From Brevibacterium sp. S111 (lineage in GTDB: Bacteria; Actinomycetota; Actinomycetes; Actinomycetales; Brevibacteriaceae), in assembly GCF_004745075.1 (NCBI RefSeq), contig NZ_RHFH01000003.1, forward strand, positions 186,001 to 250,000: a stretch of 64,000 nucleotides of DNA, given 5' to 3'. Shown piece by piece: positions 1 to 7,927 of the stretch. The notes under the pieces are model-generated. The model searched no databases. It saw nothing but the letters and a program-made list of their open reading frames with translations, and was not told the DNA's origin. Positions within the stretch are counted from its first letter, which is position 1, and every line of letters begins with the position of its first letter. Made by a program: the position numbers and the translations under genes.

Positions 1-762
1 GGGCGCACGAGCATCTCTCTGCGCGCCATCCCGCTGACCGATGAGGGGGAGCGGGTCGGAGCGATCGTGCTCGCCCGTGACGTCTCCGAGATCCGGCGCC
101 GCAAACGCGAGCTGCTGTCGCGGGACGCAATGATCAAGGAGATGCACCACCGGGTGAAGAACAACCTGCAGACCGTGTCGGCTCTGCTGCGTCTGCAGAC
201 CCGCCGGATCGACAGTCCCGAGGCCAAGAGCGCACTGACCGAAGCGATGCGGCGAGTCTCGATCATCGCCGTCGTCCACGACGTGCTCAGTCAGGGTGTC
301 GAATCCGAAGTCGACTTCGATGAGGTCGTCGACAAAGGTCTGCGCCTGACGCCGGAGCTGACCAGCCCACTGGTGCACATGGAACTCAAACGGTGCGGCA
401 GCTTCGGTGCGATCTCCTCAGCGGATGCGACCTCTCTGGCACTGGCGATCACCGAGCTGATCACGAACGCGATCGAACACGGTTTCCCTGCCGAGAAGCA
501 GGAGAGTCTGGCGCCGGGGGAGACGCTCGACGGGCATGTGTGGGTGACTCCCGAACGCGATGGTGACCATCTGCGGGTGACGATTGCCGATGACGGTGTC
601 GGACTCGGCGACTCACAGAATCCGGGCAACGGGCTCGGCACGCAGATCGTGCGCACCCTGGTGTCGGCGGACCTGGCCGGATCGATCCAGTGGGAAGCCC
701 GTGAAGGAGGCGGCACCGTGGCGACTCTCGATGTTCCGCTTCGTCCGGACTCCTACGACTGA
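1..762 (+). CDS. pdtaS: PdtaS-like sensor histidine kinase, C-terminal part (5' end outside window)
   Basis: The reading frame is open from base 1, so only the C-terminal ~253 residues are present. The visible part begins in the tail of a PAS-like sensor region, followed by a HisKA_2 dimerisation/phosphoacceptor helix (MHHRVKNNLQT, second His the likely phosphorylation site) and an HATPase_c domain with an N box (ITELITNAIEHG) and G1 box (DDGVGLG). The HisKA_2 arrangement and the neighbouring whiB1 match M. tuberculosis pdtaS (Rv3220c) next to whiB1 (Rv3219). PdtaS phosphorylates the RNA-binding antiterminator PdtaR; that partner is not in the window. Family assignment is strong; the orthology is inferred from context. 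Confidence 0.85.
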   Translation, partial: GRTSISLRAIPLTDEGERVGAIVLARDVSEIRRRKRELLSRDAMIKEMHHRVKNNLQTVSALLRLQTRRIDSPEAKSALTEAMRRVSIIAVVHDVLSQGVESEVDFDEVVDKGLRLTPELTSPLVHMELKRCGSFGAISSADATSLALAITELITNAIEHGFPAEKQESLAPGETLDGHVWVTPERDGDHLRVTIADDGVGLGDSQNPGNGLGTQIVRTLVSADLAGSIQWEAREGGGTVATLDVPLRPDSYD

Positions 763-879
763 GCGGCTGACTGTCCGTCCCGATCATCCGGGTTCCGGCT
801 GCAGCATCGCCGGGGCTGTCCAGGGCCTCAGTGGCTTGCGGGGCGGGCGCAGTGCAACGCCCGCGGTGTCTCAGGTGGT

Positions 880-1128
880 TCAGCCGGCGCGACGGGCACG
901 GGCGGCGCGGCGCTTGAGTGCGCGACGCTCGTCTTCGCTCAATCCGCCCCAGACTCCAGCATCCTGACCGGATTCGAGTGCCCACTGGAGGCAGGTCTCG
1001 GCTACTTCACAGCGGCGGCAGACGGTCTTCGCTTCCTCAATCTGGAGCAGAGCGGGTCCGGTGTTGCCGATCGGGAAGAAGAGTTCCGGATCCTCATTGA
1101 GGCATGCTGCACGGTGTCGCCAATCCAT
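880..1128 (-). CDS. whiB1: WhiB1-type iron-sulfur transcriptional regulator
   Basis: An 82-residue Wbl protein. Four cysteines (9, 37, 40, 46) are spaced for a [4Fe-4S] cluster, followed by the GVWGG turn (58-62) and a basic C-terminal tail (LKRRAARARR) that contacts DNA. The start MDWRHRAAC matches WhiB1 proteins; an upstream in-frame extension exists, but the AAAGG ribosome site five bases before this ATG decides the start. In Actinobacteria WhiB1 is an essential regulator that binds the primary sigma factor and senses nitric oxide. The leader contains a strong hairpin and a CRP-like site (separate entries). Confidence 0.93.
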   Translation of the reverse strand: MDWRHRAACLNEDPELFFPIGNTGPALLQIEEAKTVCRRCEVAETCLQWALESGQDAGVWGGLSEDERRALKRRAARARRAG

Positions 1129-1142
1129 GGTGACCTTTCGAC

Positions 1143-1177
1143 GAATTCGGTGAACGCGGTTGACCGCGCCCGAATTC
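1143..1177 (-). promoter_or_regulatory. Nested inverted repeats in the whiB1 5' leader
   Basis: Two nested perfect dyads lie 15-49 bases upstream of the whiB1 ATG. The outer arms are GAATTCGG (1143-1150) and CCGAATTC (1170-1177); the inner arms are CGCGGT (1155-1160) and ACCGCG (1163-1168). As RNA this would fold into a long hairpin ending just before the ribosome site; as DNA it could be an operator. Function is not known from sequence. Confidence 0.5.
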
Positions 1178-1240
1178 CGAGCGCGCAACTCTCTCAGTCA
1201 AGGTTCACATAACGCAATTGGGCGCACAAGGGTCCGGCAG

Positions 1241-1256
1241 TGTGAAATTTCTGACA
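1241..1256. promoter_or_regulatory. Possible CRP/GlxR-type site upstream of whiB1
   Basis: TGTGA, six bases, then TGACA: one mismatch from the CRP-family consensus TGTGA-N6-TCACA. whiB1 of M. tuberculosis is controlled by the CRP homologue Rv3676, so such a site is expected here. This is a single short match and could be chance. Confidence 0.3.
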
Positions 1257-1390
1257 AATATTTTCCCTATTGTCCTGCTATGGACGCGATCGCGCAAATC
1301 GGTCCGCTATGCGTCCCGACCGACCGTGTCAGGGCTCTCGGATTAGACTGTCAGACGCAAGCAGACAGTTCGTGAACCAATGGAGGACTC

Positions 1391-1942
1391 ATGACCAACG
1401 ACCTCGCCAGCCCCCGCATCGTCTCCGTCGGCGGGCACACCCCGCACGTCGATCCCGAGGCGTTCGTCGCCGCCGGTGCCACCCTCGTCGGTGATGTGCA
1501 TGTGAAGAAGGGGGCGAGCGTCTTCTACGGCTGCGTGCTCCGGGCCGAAGCCGCACCGATCACGATCGGCGAGGACTCGAACGTCCAGGACAACACCGTG
1601 ATGCACACCGATGCCGGCAAGCCCGTGGTCATCGGCGCCCGCGTCTCGATCGGCCACCAGGCGCTCGTCCACGGGGCCGTCGTCGACGACGATGTGCTCA
1701 TCGGGATGCACTCGACCGTGCTCAATGACGCTCATGTCGGCAGCGAATCCCTCGTCGCCGCCGGGGCCGTCGTCCTCGAGGGCACACAGATCCCTCCGCG
1801 TTCCCTCGTGGCGGGAGTTCCGGCGAAGGTGCGCCGGGAGATGGACGACGACGGTGTGGAGAAGGTGCGGCAGAACGCACTGTCGTATGTGCTGCTCTCG
1901 ACCCTGCACAAAGACACCGCCGAGGTGGTCGATCCGTCGTGA
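1391..1942 (+). CDS. Gamma-carbonic anhydrase family protein
   Basis: 183 residues of left-handed beta-helix hexapeptide repeats (for example TIGEDSNVQDNTVM, VIGARVSIGHQ, LIGMHSTVL). Metal-ligand histidines are visible in VMHTD and IGHQALVHG, the usual three-His zinc/cobalt site built across trimer faces. Members interconvert CO2 and bicarbonate or act as acyl-CoA-related accessory proteins (PaaY/CaiE/YrdA group), so exact activity is uncertain. GGAGG lies eight bases before the ATG. It stands alone between divergent whiB1 and co-directional lpdA. Confidence 0.85.
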   Translation: MTNDLASPRIVSVGGHTPHVDPEAFVAAGATLVGDVHVKKGASVFYGCVLRAEAAPITIGEDSNVQDNTVMHTDAGKPVVIGARVSIGHQALVHGAVVDDDVLIGMHSTVLNDAHVGSESLVAAGAVVLEGTQIPPRSLVAGVPAKVRREMDDDGVEKVRQNALSYVLLSTLHKDTAEVVDPS

Positions 1943-2078
1943 TCGGACCGGGCGGATCGTGAGTCTCCGCTTCGGGCCGTGAGCCTCGGTTTCGGATCGC
2001 GAGCCCGATTGTGAGCTCGCGAGCGGGAACACCGGGGTTCCGTTCGCAAGGTCCGTGGCGATTTGAGACAATCGCAGT
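1943..2078. repeat. Short degenerate repeats in the intergenic gap before lpdA
   Basis: The gap holds two ~19-base near-copies of a unit with pattern CGTGAGYCTCSGYTTCGG (starting near 1959 and 1978), followed by related fragments (CGCGAGCCCG, TGTGAGCTCGCGAG). No coding frame or known element is apparent. Confidence 0.35.
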
Positions 2079-3503
2079 GTGAACACTGAATTTGATTCCA
2101 CTGCAGATCGCGTCGTCATCATCGGCGGCGGCCCCGGCGGCTATGAGGCCGCGCTCGTCGCGGCTCAGCTGGGCGCCGATGTCATGCTCATCGAGCAGAA
2201 CCGCTGCGGAGGCGCGGCGGTGCTCACCGATGTGGTTCCGTCGAAGTCCCTCATCGCCACCGCGGAGATGATGGATGAGATCGAACGATCCGACGGCCTC
2301 GGAATCCGGATCGAGAACGATGATGAGACCGCGGCCGATGCCCGCCGGGTGACCGCCGACCTCGAAGCCGTCAACAAGCGCATCCTGTCGCTCGCCGACG
2401 CGCAGGCCAACGACATCTACGAAGGCCTCATCCGGGCCGGGGTCAAAGCCATTCAGGGCAAAGCGACGCTGGCCGGTCGCGACCAGGTTCACGTCGTCGA
2501 GTCCGGCGGCACCGAGTACACCCTCGATGCCTCGACCATCCTGCTGTCCGTCGGCGCTCACCCGCGGGAACTGCCGACCGCGCAGCCCGACGGCGAGCGG
2601 ATTCTCACCTGGACGCAGCTCTACGACCTCGACGAGCTGCCCGAACACCTCATCGTCGTCGGCTCCGGTGTCACCGGTGCCGAATTCGCGTCGGCCTACC
2701 GCGCCCTGGGCACCGAGGTGACTCTCGTGTCCTCGCGTGAGAAGGTTCTGCCCGGTCAGGACGAAGACGCGGCCGATGTCCTCGAATTCGTGTTCCGCAA
2801 CAAGGGGATGAACGTCCTCTCCCGGTCCCGAGCCTCCTCGGTGACCCGCACCGACGACGGAGTCGAAGTGGTGCTCGCCGACGGCCGCCGTGTCGAAGGC
2901 TCCCACTGCCTCATGGCCGTCGGTTCGATCCCGAACACCGAAGGCCTCGGGCTCGAGAAGGCCGGTGTGCGGGTCAGCGAATCCGGACACATCGTCGTCG
3001 ACGGGGTCTCGCGGACCTCACGGGCCGGAATCTATGCCGCCGGTGACTGCACCGGCGTGCTCCCGCTGGCCTCTGTGGCCGCGATGCAGGGCCGGATCGC
3101 GATGAACCACGCACTGGGCGACGCCGTGCAGCCGCTCAAGCTGCGCAACGTCGCTTCGAACGTGTTCACCGCTCCCGAGATCGCCACCGTCGGCTTCACC
3201 CAGCAGAACTACCGGGAGAACCCGACCGACATCGACACGGTGATGCTGCCGCTGGATACGAACCCGCGCGCGAAGATGCTCGGCATCGAAGACGGCTTCG
3301 TCAAGATCTTCGCGCGCCGCGGATCCGGCTCCATCCTCGGCGGAGTCGTCGTCGGCCCGCGGGCCAGCGAACTCATCCTGCCGATCACGATGGCAGTGGA
3401 GAACCGGCTCACCGTCGACCAGCTCTCGGCGACGTTCGTCGTCTACCCCTCGGTGAGCGGTTCGCTGACCGAGGCGGCGCGGAAGCTCCACCGCCACCTC
3501 TGA
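2079..3503 (+). CDS. lpdA: LpdA-type NAD(P)H-quinone reductase (pyridine nucleotide-disulfide family)
   Basis: 474 residues with an N-terminal FAD Rossmann motif (VIIGGGPGGYEAA, ~13-25), a central NAD(P) motif (VVGSGVTGAEFASAY), an FAD-binding ATG-like segment (GIYAAGDCTG) and a C-terminal dimerisation domain. The redox CxxxxC of true dihydrolipoamide dehydrogenases is absent: the aligned stretch reads GGAAVLTDVVPSK, with Ala and Val where both cysteines should be. This matches M. tuberculosis LpdA (Rv3303c), a flavoprotein that reduces quinones rather than lipoamide. It starts at GTG 2079. Likely a cytosolic or membrane-associated redox enzyme involved in oxidative stress defence; the role is inferred from the family. 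Confidence 0.88.
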   Translation: MNTEFDSTADRVVIIGGGPGGYEAALVAAQLGADVMLIEQNRCGGAAVLTDVVPSKSLIATAEMMDEIERSDGLGIRIENDDETAADARRVTADLEAVNKRILSLADAQANDIYEGLIRAGVKAIQGKATLAGRDQVHVVESGGTEYTLDASTILLSVGAHPRELPTAQPDGERILTWTQLYDLDELPEHLIVVGSGVTGAEFASAYRALGTEVTLVSSREKVLPGQDEDAADVLEFVFRNKGMNVLSRSRASSVTRTDDGVEVVLADGRRVEGSHCLMAVGSIPNTEGLGLEKAGVRVSESGHIVVDGVSRTSRAGIYAAGDCTGVLPLASVAAMQGRIAMNHALGDAVQPLKLRNVASNVFTAPEIATVGFTQQNYRENPTDIDTVMLPLDTNPRAKMLGIEDGFVKIFARRGSGSILGGVVVGPRASELILPITMAVENRLTVDQLSATFVVYPSVSGSLTEAARKLHRHL

Positions 3504-3545
3504 TCTGGTCGATTCTGCGAACGCAGGAAAGTTTTTCTCCGCAGC

Positions 3546-3572
3546 TGTCGATCCGATCGCTCCTCGACCGTC
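3546..3572 (+). promoter_or_regulatory. ECF42-type promoter for the DGPF-sigma pair
   Basis: TGTCGA (3546-3551), 17 bases, then CGTC (3569-3572). From memory, the ECF42 sigma-group target motif is TGTCGA in the -35 and CG(A/T)C in the -10, and the downstream genes are exactly an ECF42 pair, so this is probably the autoregulated promoter. The expected start lies ~50 bases before the DGPF ATG. Confidence 0.65.
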
Positions 3573-3625
3573 ATCATGGTGTCAGGCCGCCCGGCATGAC
3601 ATGGGAAACGACGGAGGAGAACGAC

Positions 3626-3967
3626 ATGAAGTACGCACTTCTGCTCATGGGAACCACACAGGATCCCGAATGCGGTGAGGACGGCGGAGCGGATCCGACC
3701 GAGTTCATGGCATTCGACAAGGAGATCAGCGAGGCGGGGGTCGTCGTCGGCGGCTTCGCCCTCGAAGGGCCCGAACTCGGGGTCCGCGTGAGCGAATCCG
3801 GAGGCGAGTGCCTTGTCACCTCGGGCCCGTTCGCCGAATCGAACGAGTTCGTCGGCGGCAGCTACGTCATCGAGGTCGCCGACATCGACGAGGCGATCGC
3901 CTGGGCGAAGAAGAGTCCCGCTGCGAAGTCCGGACACATCGAGATCCGTCCTGTGGCCGACTACTGA
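3626..3967 (+). CDS. YCII-related (DGPF) domain protein
   Basis: 113 residues of the YCII/DGPF fold (MKYALLLMGTTQD... VTSGPFAESNEFVGGSYVIEVAD), small ferredoxin-like proteins of unresolved chemistry. The ATG at 3626 is preferred over the in-frame ATG at 3596 because GGAGGAG sits just before it and homologues start MKY. The stop overlaps the sigma gene's ATG (TGATG), implying translational coupling. DGPF proteins are the hallmark genomic partners of ECF42 sigma factors and are thought to be their targets. Confidence 0.88.
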   Translation: MKYALLLMGTTQDPECGEDGGADPTEFMAFDKEISEAGVVVGGFALEGPELGVRVSESGGECLVTSGPFAESNEFVGGSYVIEVADIDEAIAWAKKSPAAKSGHIEIRPVADY

Positions 3968-5244
3968 TGGGTCCCGACCCCGATTCGGCCGCCCGAGTCC
4001 TCAGCGCCATCGGCGAGGAGGACTTCGGGCGGCTGCTCGCGGCGTTGGTCACCCGGTTCCGCGATTTCGACCTCGCCGAGGAAGCCCTCCACGACGCAGT
4101 GCTCCGCGCGGTCGAGACATGGCAGGGGCGAGGAGTGCCCGAACGTCCTCAGGCGTGGCTGATGGCTACGGCGAAGAACCGCGCCATCGATCTCATCCGC
4201 GCCGACGAGGTGCGCACCCGGCACCTCGCCCGGCTGCGCATCGAGGACGAGCTGCGACCAGGTGACCACGACGACCACGCGGTGCGCATCGGCGAGGAGA
4301 TGGACGCAGCGGACATGCCCGACGAACGCCTCGGGCTGTTCTTCACCTGCTCCCACCCGACACTGCGTGAGGACGAGCGCATCGTCCTCATCCTTCGCTT
4401 CCTCTCCGGACTGACCACCGCCGAGGTGGCTGCCGGGTTCCTCGTCGAAACCGCCACGATGCAGCAGCGGATCGTGCGCGCCAAACAGCGGATCCGCAAG
4501 ACCGGGATTCCCTTCGGCCGCCCGGCACCCGATGAGCTCGGCGACCGGCTGCCCGGGGTGTTGCGCGTCCTTTCCCTCATCTTCACCCAGGGCATCAACG
4601 CCACTGCAGGTCCCGCCCATACACGAGTCGATCTGCAGCAGGAAGCCATCCGCCTGGCCCGACTGCTCGTCGGATATCTGCCCGAGCAGACCGAAGCCCG
4701 TGGTCTGCTGGCCCTGTTCCTGCTCACCCGGGCACGCGACCGCTCTCGGGTGACCGCGGAGGGGCGGCCGGTGCCGCTGGCCGATCAGGACCGCAGCCAG
4801 TGGGACTCCCGCCTCATCGCCGAAGGCACCGCACTCGTCGGTGCGGCCGCCGGTGAACCGGCGGCCGGTGCTTTCACCATCCAGGCAGCGATCGCCGCCC
4901 TCCACGCCGACGCCGTGAGGTTCGCCGACACGGACTGGAAGCAGATCCTCGTGCTCTATCGGATGCTCTCCGACCTCGACCCGTCGCCGGTCGTGGCCCT
5001 CAACACCGCAATCGCCCTCGGCCAGGTTTCAGGCCCCGAAGCGGCCATGATCGCCCTGGACGAACTCGCCGACGATCCGCAGCTGCTGCGGCACAGGCCC
5101 TTCCACATTGCGAGGGCGATCACCCTCGGCGAACTCGGTCGCACGGCCGAAGCCGAGGACGCCTATGCCGCAGGTCTGAAATGCCCCGGCAACGATGCCG
5201 AATCCGAATACATCACTGCCCGGATCACCGATCTTCAGCGGTGA
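3967..5244 (+). CDS. ECF42-family RNA polymerase sigma factor with C-terminal extension
   Basis: 425 residues, roughly twice a normal ECF sigma. Region 2 (DFDLAEEALHDAVLRAVETW... RPQAWLMATAKNRAIDLIR) and region 4 (RIVLILRFLSGLTTAEVAAGFLVETATMQQRIVRAKQRIR) occupy the first ~180 residues. The rest is a helical, TPR-like extension typical of ECF42 proteins, which is needed for activity and replaces an anti-sigma factor. It begins at the ATG overlapping the DGPF stop. It probably directs RNA polymerase to its own promoter at 3546-3572. The inducing signal is unknown. Confidence 0.9.
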   Translation: MGPDPDSAARVLSAIGEEDFGRLLAALVTRFRDFDLAEEALHDAVLRAVETWQGRGVPERPQAWLMATAKNRAIDLIRADEVRTRHLARLRIEDELRPGDHDDHAVRIGEEMDAADMPDERLGLFFTCSHPTLREDERIVLILRFLSGLTTAEVAAGFLVETATMQQRIVRAKQRIRKTGIPFGRPAPDELGDRLPGVLRVLSLIFTQGINATAGPAHTRVDLQQEAIRLARLLVGYLPEQTEARGLLALFLLTRARDRSRVTAEGRPVPLADQDRSQWDSRLIAEGTALVGAAAGEPAAGAFTIQAAIAALHADAVRFADTDWKQILVLYRMLSDLDPSPVVALNTAIALGQVSGPEAAMIALDELADDPQLLRHRPFHIARAITLGELGRTAEAEDAYAAGLKCPGNDAESEYITARITDLQR

Positions 5245-5273
5245 CCCGGGCAGGGATTTCTGTGTTCGGGACT

Positions 5274-5301
5274 CCTGCGTTCGGTCGCCGGCGAACACAG
5301 G
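5274..5301. terminator. Hairpin between convergent sigma and carboxylase genes
   Basis: CCTGCGTTCG (5274-5283) pairs with CGAACACAGG (5292-5301) with one mismatch and an 8-base loop. The 3' arm can also pair perfectly with an upstream CTGTGTTCG near 5260, so two alternative stems are possible. There is no clear U tract. The position between two converging stops suggests a bidirectional terminator. Confidence 0.5.
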
Positions 5302-5314
5302 AAGTCGCAAGTCC

Positions 5315-7126
5315 TCAGGCGGCGAAGCGGACGATCGCCTCACCGGACTTCACCGAGGCGCCTGCGTCGACGAGCACCTCCGATACGGTGCCGGAATGAC
5401 CGGCCTTGAGCGGCTGCTCCATCTTCATCGCTTCGATGACGGCGAGAGTGTCGCCGGCCTCGACGGTGTCACCGGGGTTGACGGCGACGGAGACGATGGT
5501 GCCCTGCATGGGGGCGTTGAGCGCGTTCGAATCGTCGGCGAGCTTCGCACCGTTGCGGCTGCTGAGGCTGCGCTTGCGCCGCGGCACGCTGGGGCTGGGC
5601 ACATGGCCGAGATCGGAGATGACGTCCTTGGGGACCGACACGGTCATCCGACGGCCGTCGACCTCGACGACAACGCTGAAACTGTCGGTTGGAGCACTCA
5701 TGACTTCTCCTGATTGGGAATCGGCGAGAGGGTTGACGAAAGCGGTTTCGAGCCAGTTGGTCCAGACCTTGAAATCAGCGGCGAAGGCAGGGTCGGAGAC
5801 GAGGACGCGATGCAGAGGAAGCAGCGTCGAGACACCTTCGATGCGGTATTCCGCCAGCGCCCGACGGGCACGGGCCAGAGCTTCGTCACGGGTGGAGCCG
5901 GTGACGACGAGTTTGGCCATCATCGGGTCGAAGTCCGTGCCGACGACGCTTCCCTCTCCGATGCCTGAGTCCACACGCACGCCGGGACCGGACGGGGCGC
6001 GGTAGTTCTTGACAGCACCGGTGACGGGGAAGAATGTCGCGGGATCCTCGGCGTTGATCCGGAACTGCAGCGAGTGGCCGCGCACAGCGGGGAAGTCATC
6101 GGGCAGGGACTCGCCCGAGGCGATGCGCACCTGCCAGCCGACGAGGTCGACTCCGGTGATCTCCTCGGTCACGGTGTGCTCGACCTGGATGCGCGCATTG
6201 GCTTCCATGAAGATGATCGTGCCGTCTTCACCGAGGAGGAACTCGCAGGTGGCGGCGCCGACGTAGCCGACGTGTGCGAGCAGCCGGGCCGAGGCCTGGC
6301 TGACGATGCGTTCCTGCTCGGGGCTGAGGAACGGTGCGGGTGCCTCTTCGATGATCTTCTGATTGCGGCGCTGCAGGGTGCAGTCGCGGGTGGACACGAT
6401 GGCGACATTGCCATGTGCATCGGCCAGACACTGCGTCTCGAGGTGACGGGGACGTACGATCTGCTTCTCGATGAGGCATTCGCCCCGACCGAACGCGGCC
6501 TGGGCCTCACGGGTGGCCGCAGTGTAGGCGCTTTCCAGGTCTTCGGCCGAAGCGCAGGCACGGAAACCGCGTCCGCCGCCGCCGTGGACGGCCTTGACGA
6601 CGACGGGGAAGCCGATGCGTTCGGCCACCGAGGCGGCCTCGGCCAGATCGGCCACAGCACCGTCGGAACCGGGTGCGACAGGGGCATCGACGGCTTCGGC
6701 GACGCCGCGGGCGCCGGACTTGTCGCCGAGGAGCTCGATGGCGGCCGGGGGAGGGCCGATCCAGATCAGCCCGGCGTCGATGACCGCCTGCGCGAAGTGC
6801 GCGTTCTCGGCGAGATAGCCGTAGCCGGGATGGATGGCATCGGCGCCCGAGCGCTTGGCCAGTGCGAGGATCTTGTCGACGTCGAGGTAGGTCTCCCCGG
6901 CTCCGGAGCCGTCGAGCAGCCAGGCGTCATCGGCGAGGTCGACGAAGTCGGCATCCGAATCGGCGCGGGTGTACACGGCGACGGCCTTGATGCCGAGGTC
7001 GTGTGCGGCCCGGATGATGCGCAGTGCGATCTCACCGCGGTTGGCGATGAGGACTCGGCGGACGGCCCCGGTCGGCACAGTGGTGCTGAGTACCGTGGTC
7101 GCTGCGTCGGGGAGGACTGTGGTCAT
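5315..7126 (-). CDS. accA3: Acyl-CoA carboxylase alpha subunit (biotin carboxylase + BCCP), AccA3-like
   Basis: 603 residues. The N-terminal biotin carboxylase domain (VLIANRGEIALRIIRAAHDLG; glycine-rich ATP grasp loop KAVHGGGGRGFR; EANARIQVEHTVTE) is followed by a C-terminal biotinyl domain with the acceptor lysine in EAMKMEQPL about 35 residues from the end. It uses ATP and bicarbonate to carboxylate biotin for a separate beta subunit making malonyl- or methylmalonyl-CoA; no beta subunit is in the window. The start was chosen at 7126, where AAAGGAG precedes the ATG; an upstream ATG at 7147 lacks this. The adjacent maf resembles the mycobacterial accA3 neighbourhood. Confidence 0.9.
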   Translation of the reverse strand: MTTVLPDAATTVLSTTVPTGAVRRVLIANRGEIALRIIRAAHDLGIKAVAVYTRADSDADFVDLADDAWLLDGSGAGETYLDVDKILALAKRSGADAIHPGYGYLAENAHFAQAVIDAGLIWIGPPPAAIELLGDKSGARGVAEAVDAPVAPGSDGAVADLAEAASVAERIGFPVVVKAVHGGGGRGFRACASAEDLESAYTAATREAQAAFGRGECLIEKQIVRPRHLETQCLADAHGNVAIVSTRDCTLQRRNQKIIEEAPAPFLSPEQERIVSQASARLLAHVGYVGAATCEFLLGEDGTIIFMEANARIQVEHTVTEEITGVDLVGWQVRIASGESLPDDFPAVRGHSLQFRINAEDPATFFPVTGAVKNYRAPSGPGVRVDSGIGEGSVVGTDFDPMMAKLVVTGSTRDEALARARRALAEYRIEGVSTLLPLHRVLVSDPAFAADFKVWTNWLETAFVNPLADSQSGEVMSAPTDSFSVVVEVDGRRMTVSVPKDVISDLGHVPSPSVPRRKRSLSSRNGAKLADDSNALNAPMQGTIVSVAVNPGDTVEAGDTLAVIEAMKMEQPLKAGHSGTVSEVLVDAGASVKSGEAIVRFAA

Positions 7127-7249
7127 GGCGCTCCTTTGTATGATCACAGATCAATTTAGAGAAGGGCACCAACGGTTTGTAGGACACCGATAAAAAATTC
7201 GGGCGAGAACTTCAATGGCGTCGGGCGTGTCACCCTGCCGCAACCGAGT

Positions 7250-7927
7250 CTAGTGCTGATGCGACCAGAGATCGGGCCAGAACAGGCCGCTATCGGTGAC
7301 CAATTCGCGCACTGCCGGCAGGCTGAGTCCGAGCACCGTGAGGTGATCGCCGTCGAGGCGGTCGACGAAGGCACCCCCATAGCCGTCGATCGTCAGTGCC
7401 CCGGCCACCTGAAAAGGTTCCTCCGTGGCGATATAGGCCTCGAGTTCCTCGGCGCTGGGGGAACCGATGAGCACCGAGGTGGTCGACCGCTTCGAACGCA
7501 GCGCGCCGAGTTCGAGTTCCGTCGCCTCGGCTTCGGCACCGGAGGCGCGGTTGAGCACGGCAACCGTGTGTCCCGAATGCAGCTGCGTCCACTCGCCGGC
7601 GATCGCCGACCAGATGGTGCGGGTGCGTTCCGCGGTGCCCGGCTTGCCGATGGCGTGTCCGTCGAATTCGAGCAGCGAATCCCCGGCGATGACGACGATG
7701 GTCTCCGAGCTGTGCAGCACCGGGGGAGGGGAAGCGATGATCCGGTCGACGACCGCCTGGGCCTTCGCCTCCGACAACGCGGTGGTGAGATCGCCGACGG
7801 AGCCGGTGAACTCCTCCTCGATGGCACGTTCGTCGACGTCGGAGACGATGATGAGCGGATCGATGCCCGCGGCCGTGAGGATCTGGCGACGGGACGGAGA
7901 CTGTGAGGCGAGGACGACCGGGATCAC
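7250..7927 (-). CDS. maf: Maf family nucleotide pyrophosphatase
   Basis: 225 residues. The family signature LASQSPSRRQIL is at residues 6-17, and the conserved EAKA (ALSEAKAQAV) and GDSLLEFDG motifs follow. Maf proteins hydrolyse non-canonical or modified NTPs to monophosphates and in some bacteria affect septation. The GTG start at 7927 overlaps the stop of the upstream SGNH gene by four bases, so the two are probably translated as a pair. A long in-frame extension upstream of the GTG is out of keeping with the family and was excluded. Confidence 0.9.
   Translation of the reverse strand: MIPVVLASQSPSRRQILTAAGIDPLIIVSDVDERAIEEEFTGSVGDLTTALSEAKAQAVVDRIIASPPPVLHSSETIVVIAGDSLLEFDGHAIGKPGTAERTRTIWSAIAGEWTQLHSGHTVAVLNRASGAEAEATELELGALRSKRSTTSVLIGSPSAEELEAYIATEEPFQVAGALTIDGYGGAFVDRLDGDHLTVLGLSLPAVRELVTDSGLFWPDLWSHQH

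Noticed and set aside
1722..2990. A 422-codon open frame opposite the gamma-carbonic anhydrase and lpdA
   Set aside because: Crosses two well-supported genes and an intergenic gap, with no family resemblance.
6074..7159. A 361-codon open frame opposite the biotin carboxylase gene
   Set aside because: The minus-strand frame carries all the biotin carboxylase motifs; this frame is Gly/Asp-rich mirror sequence.
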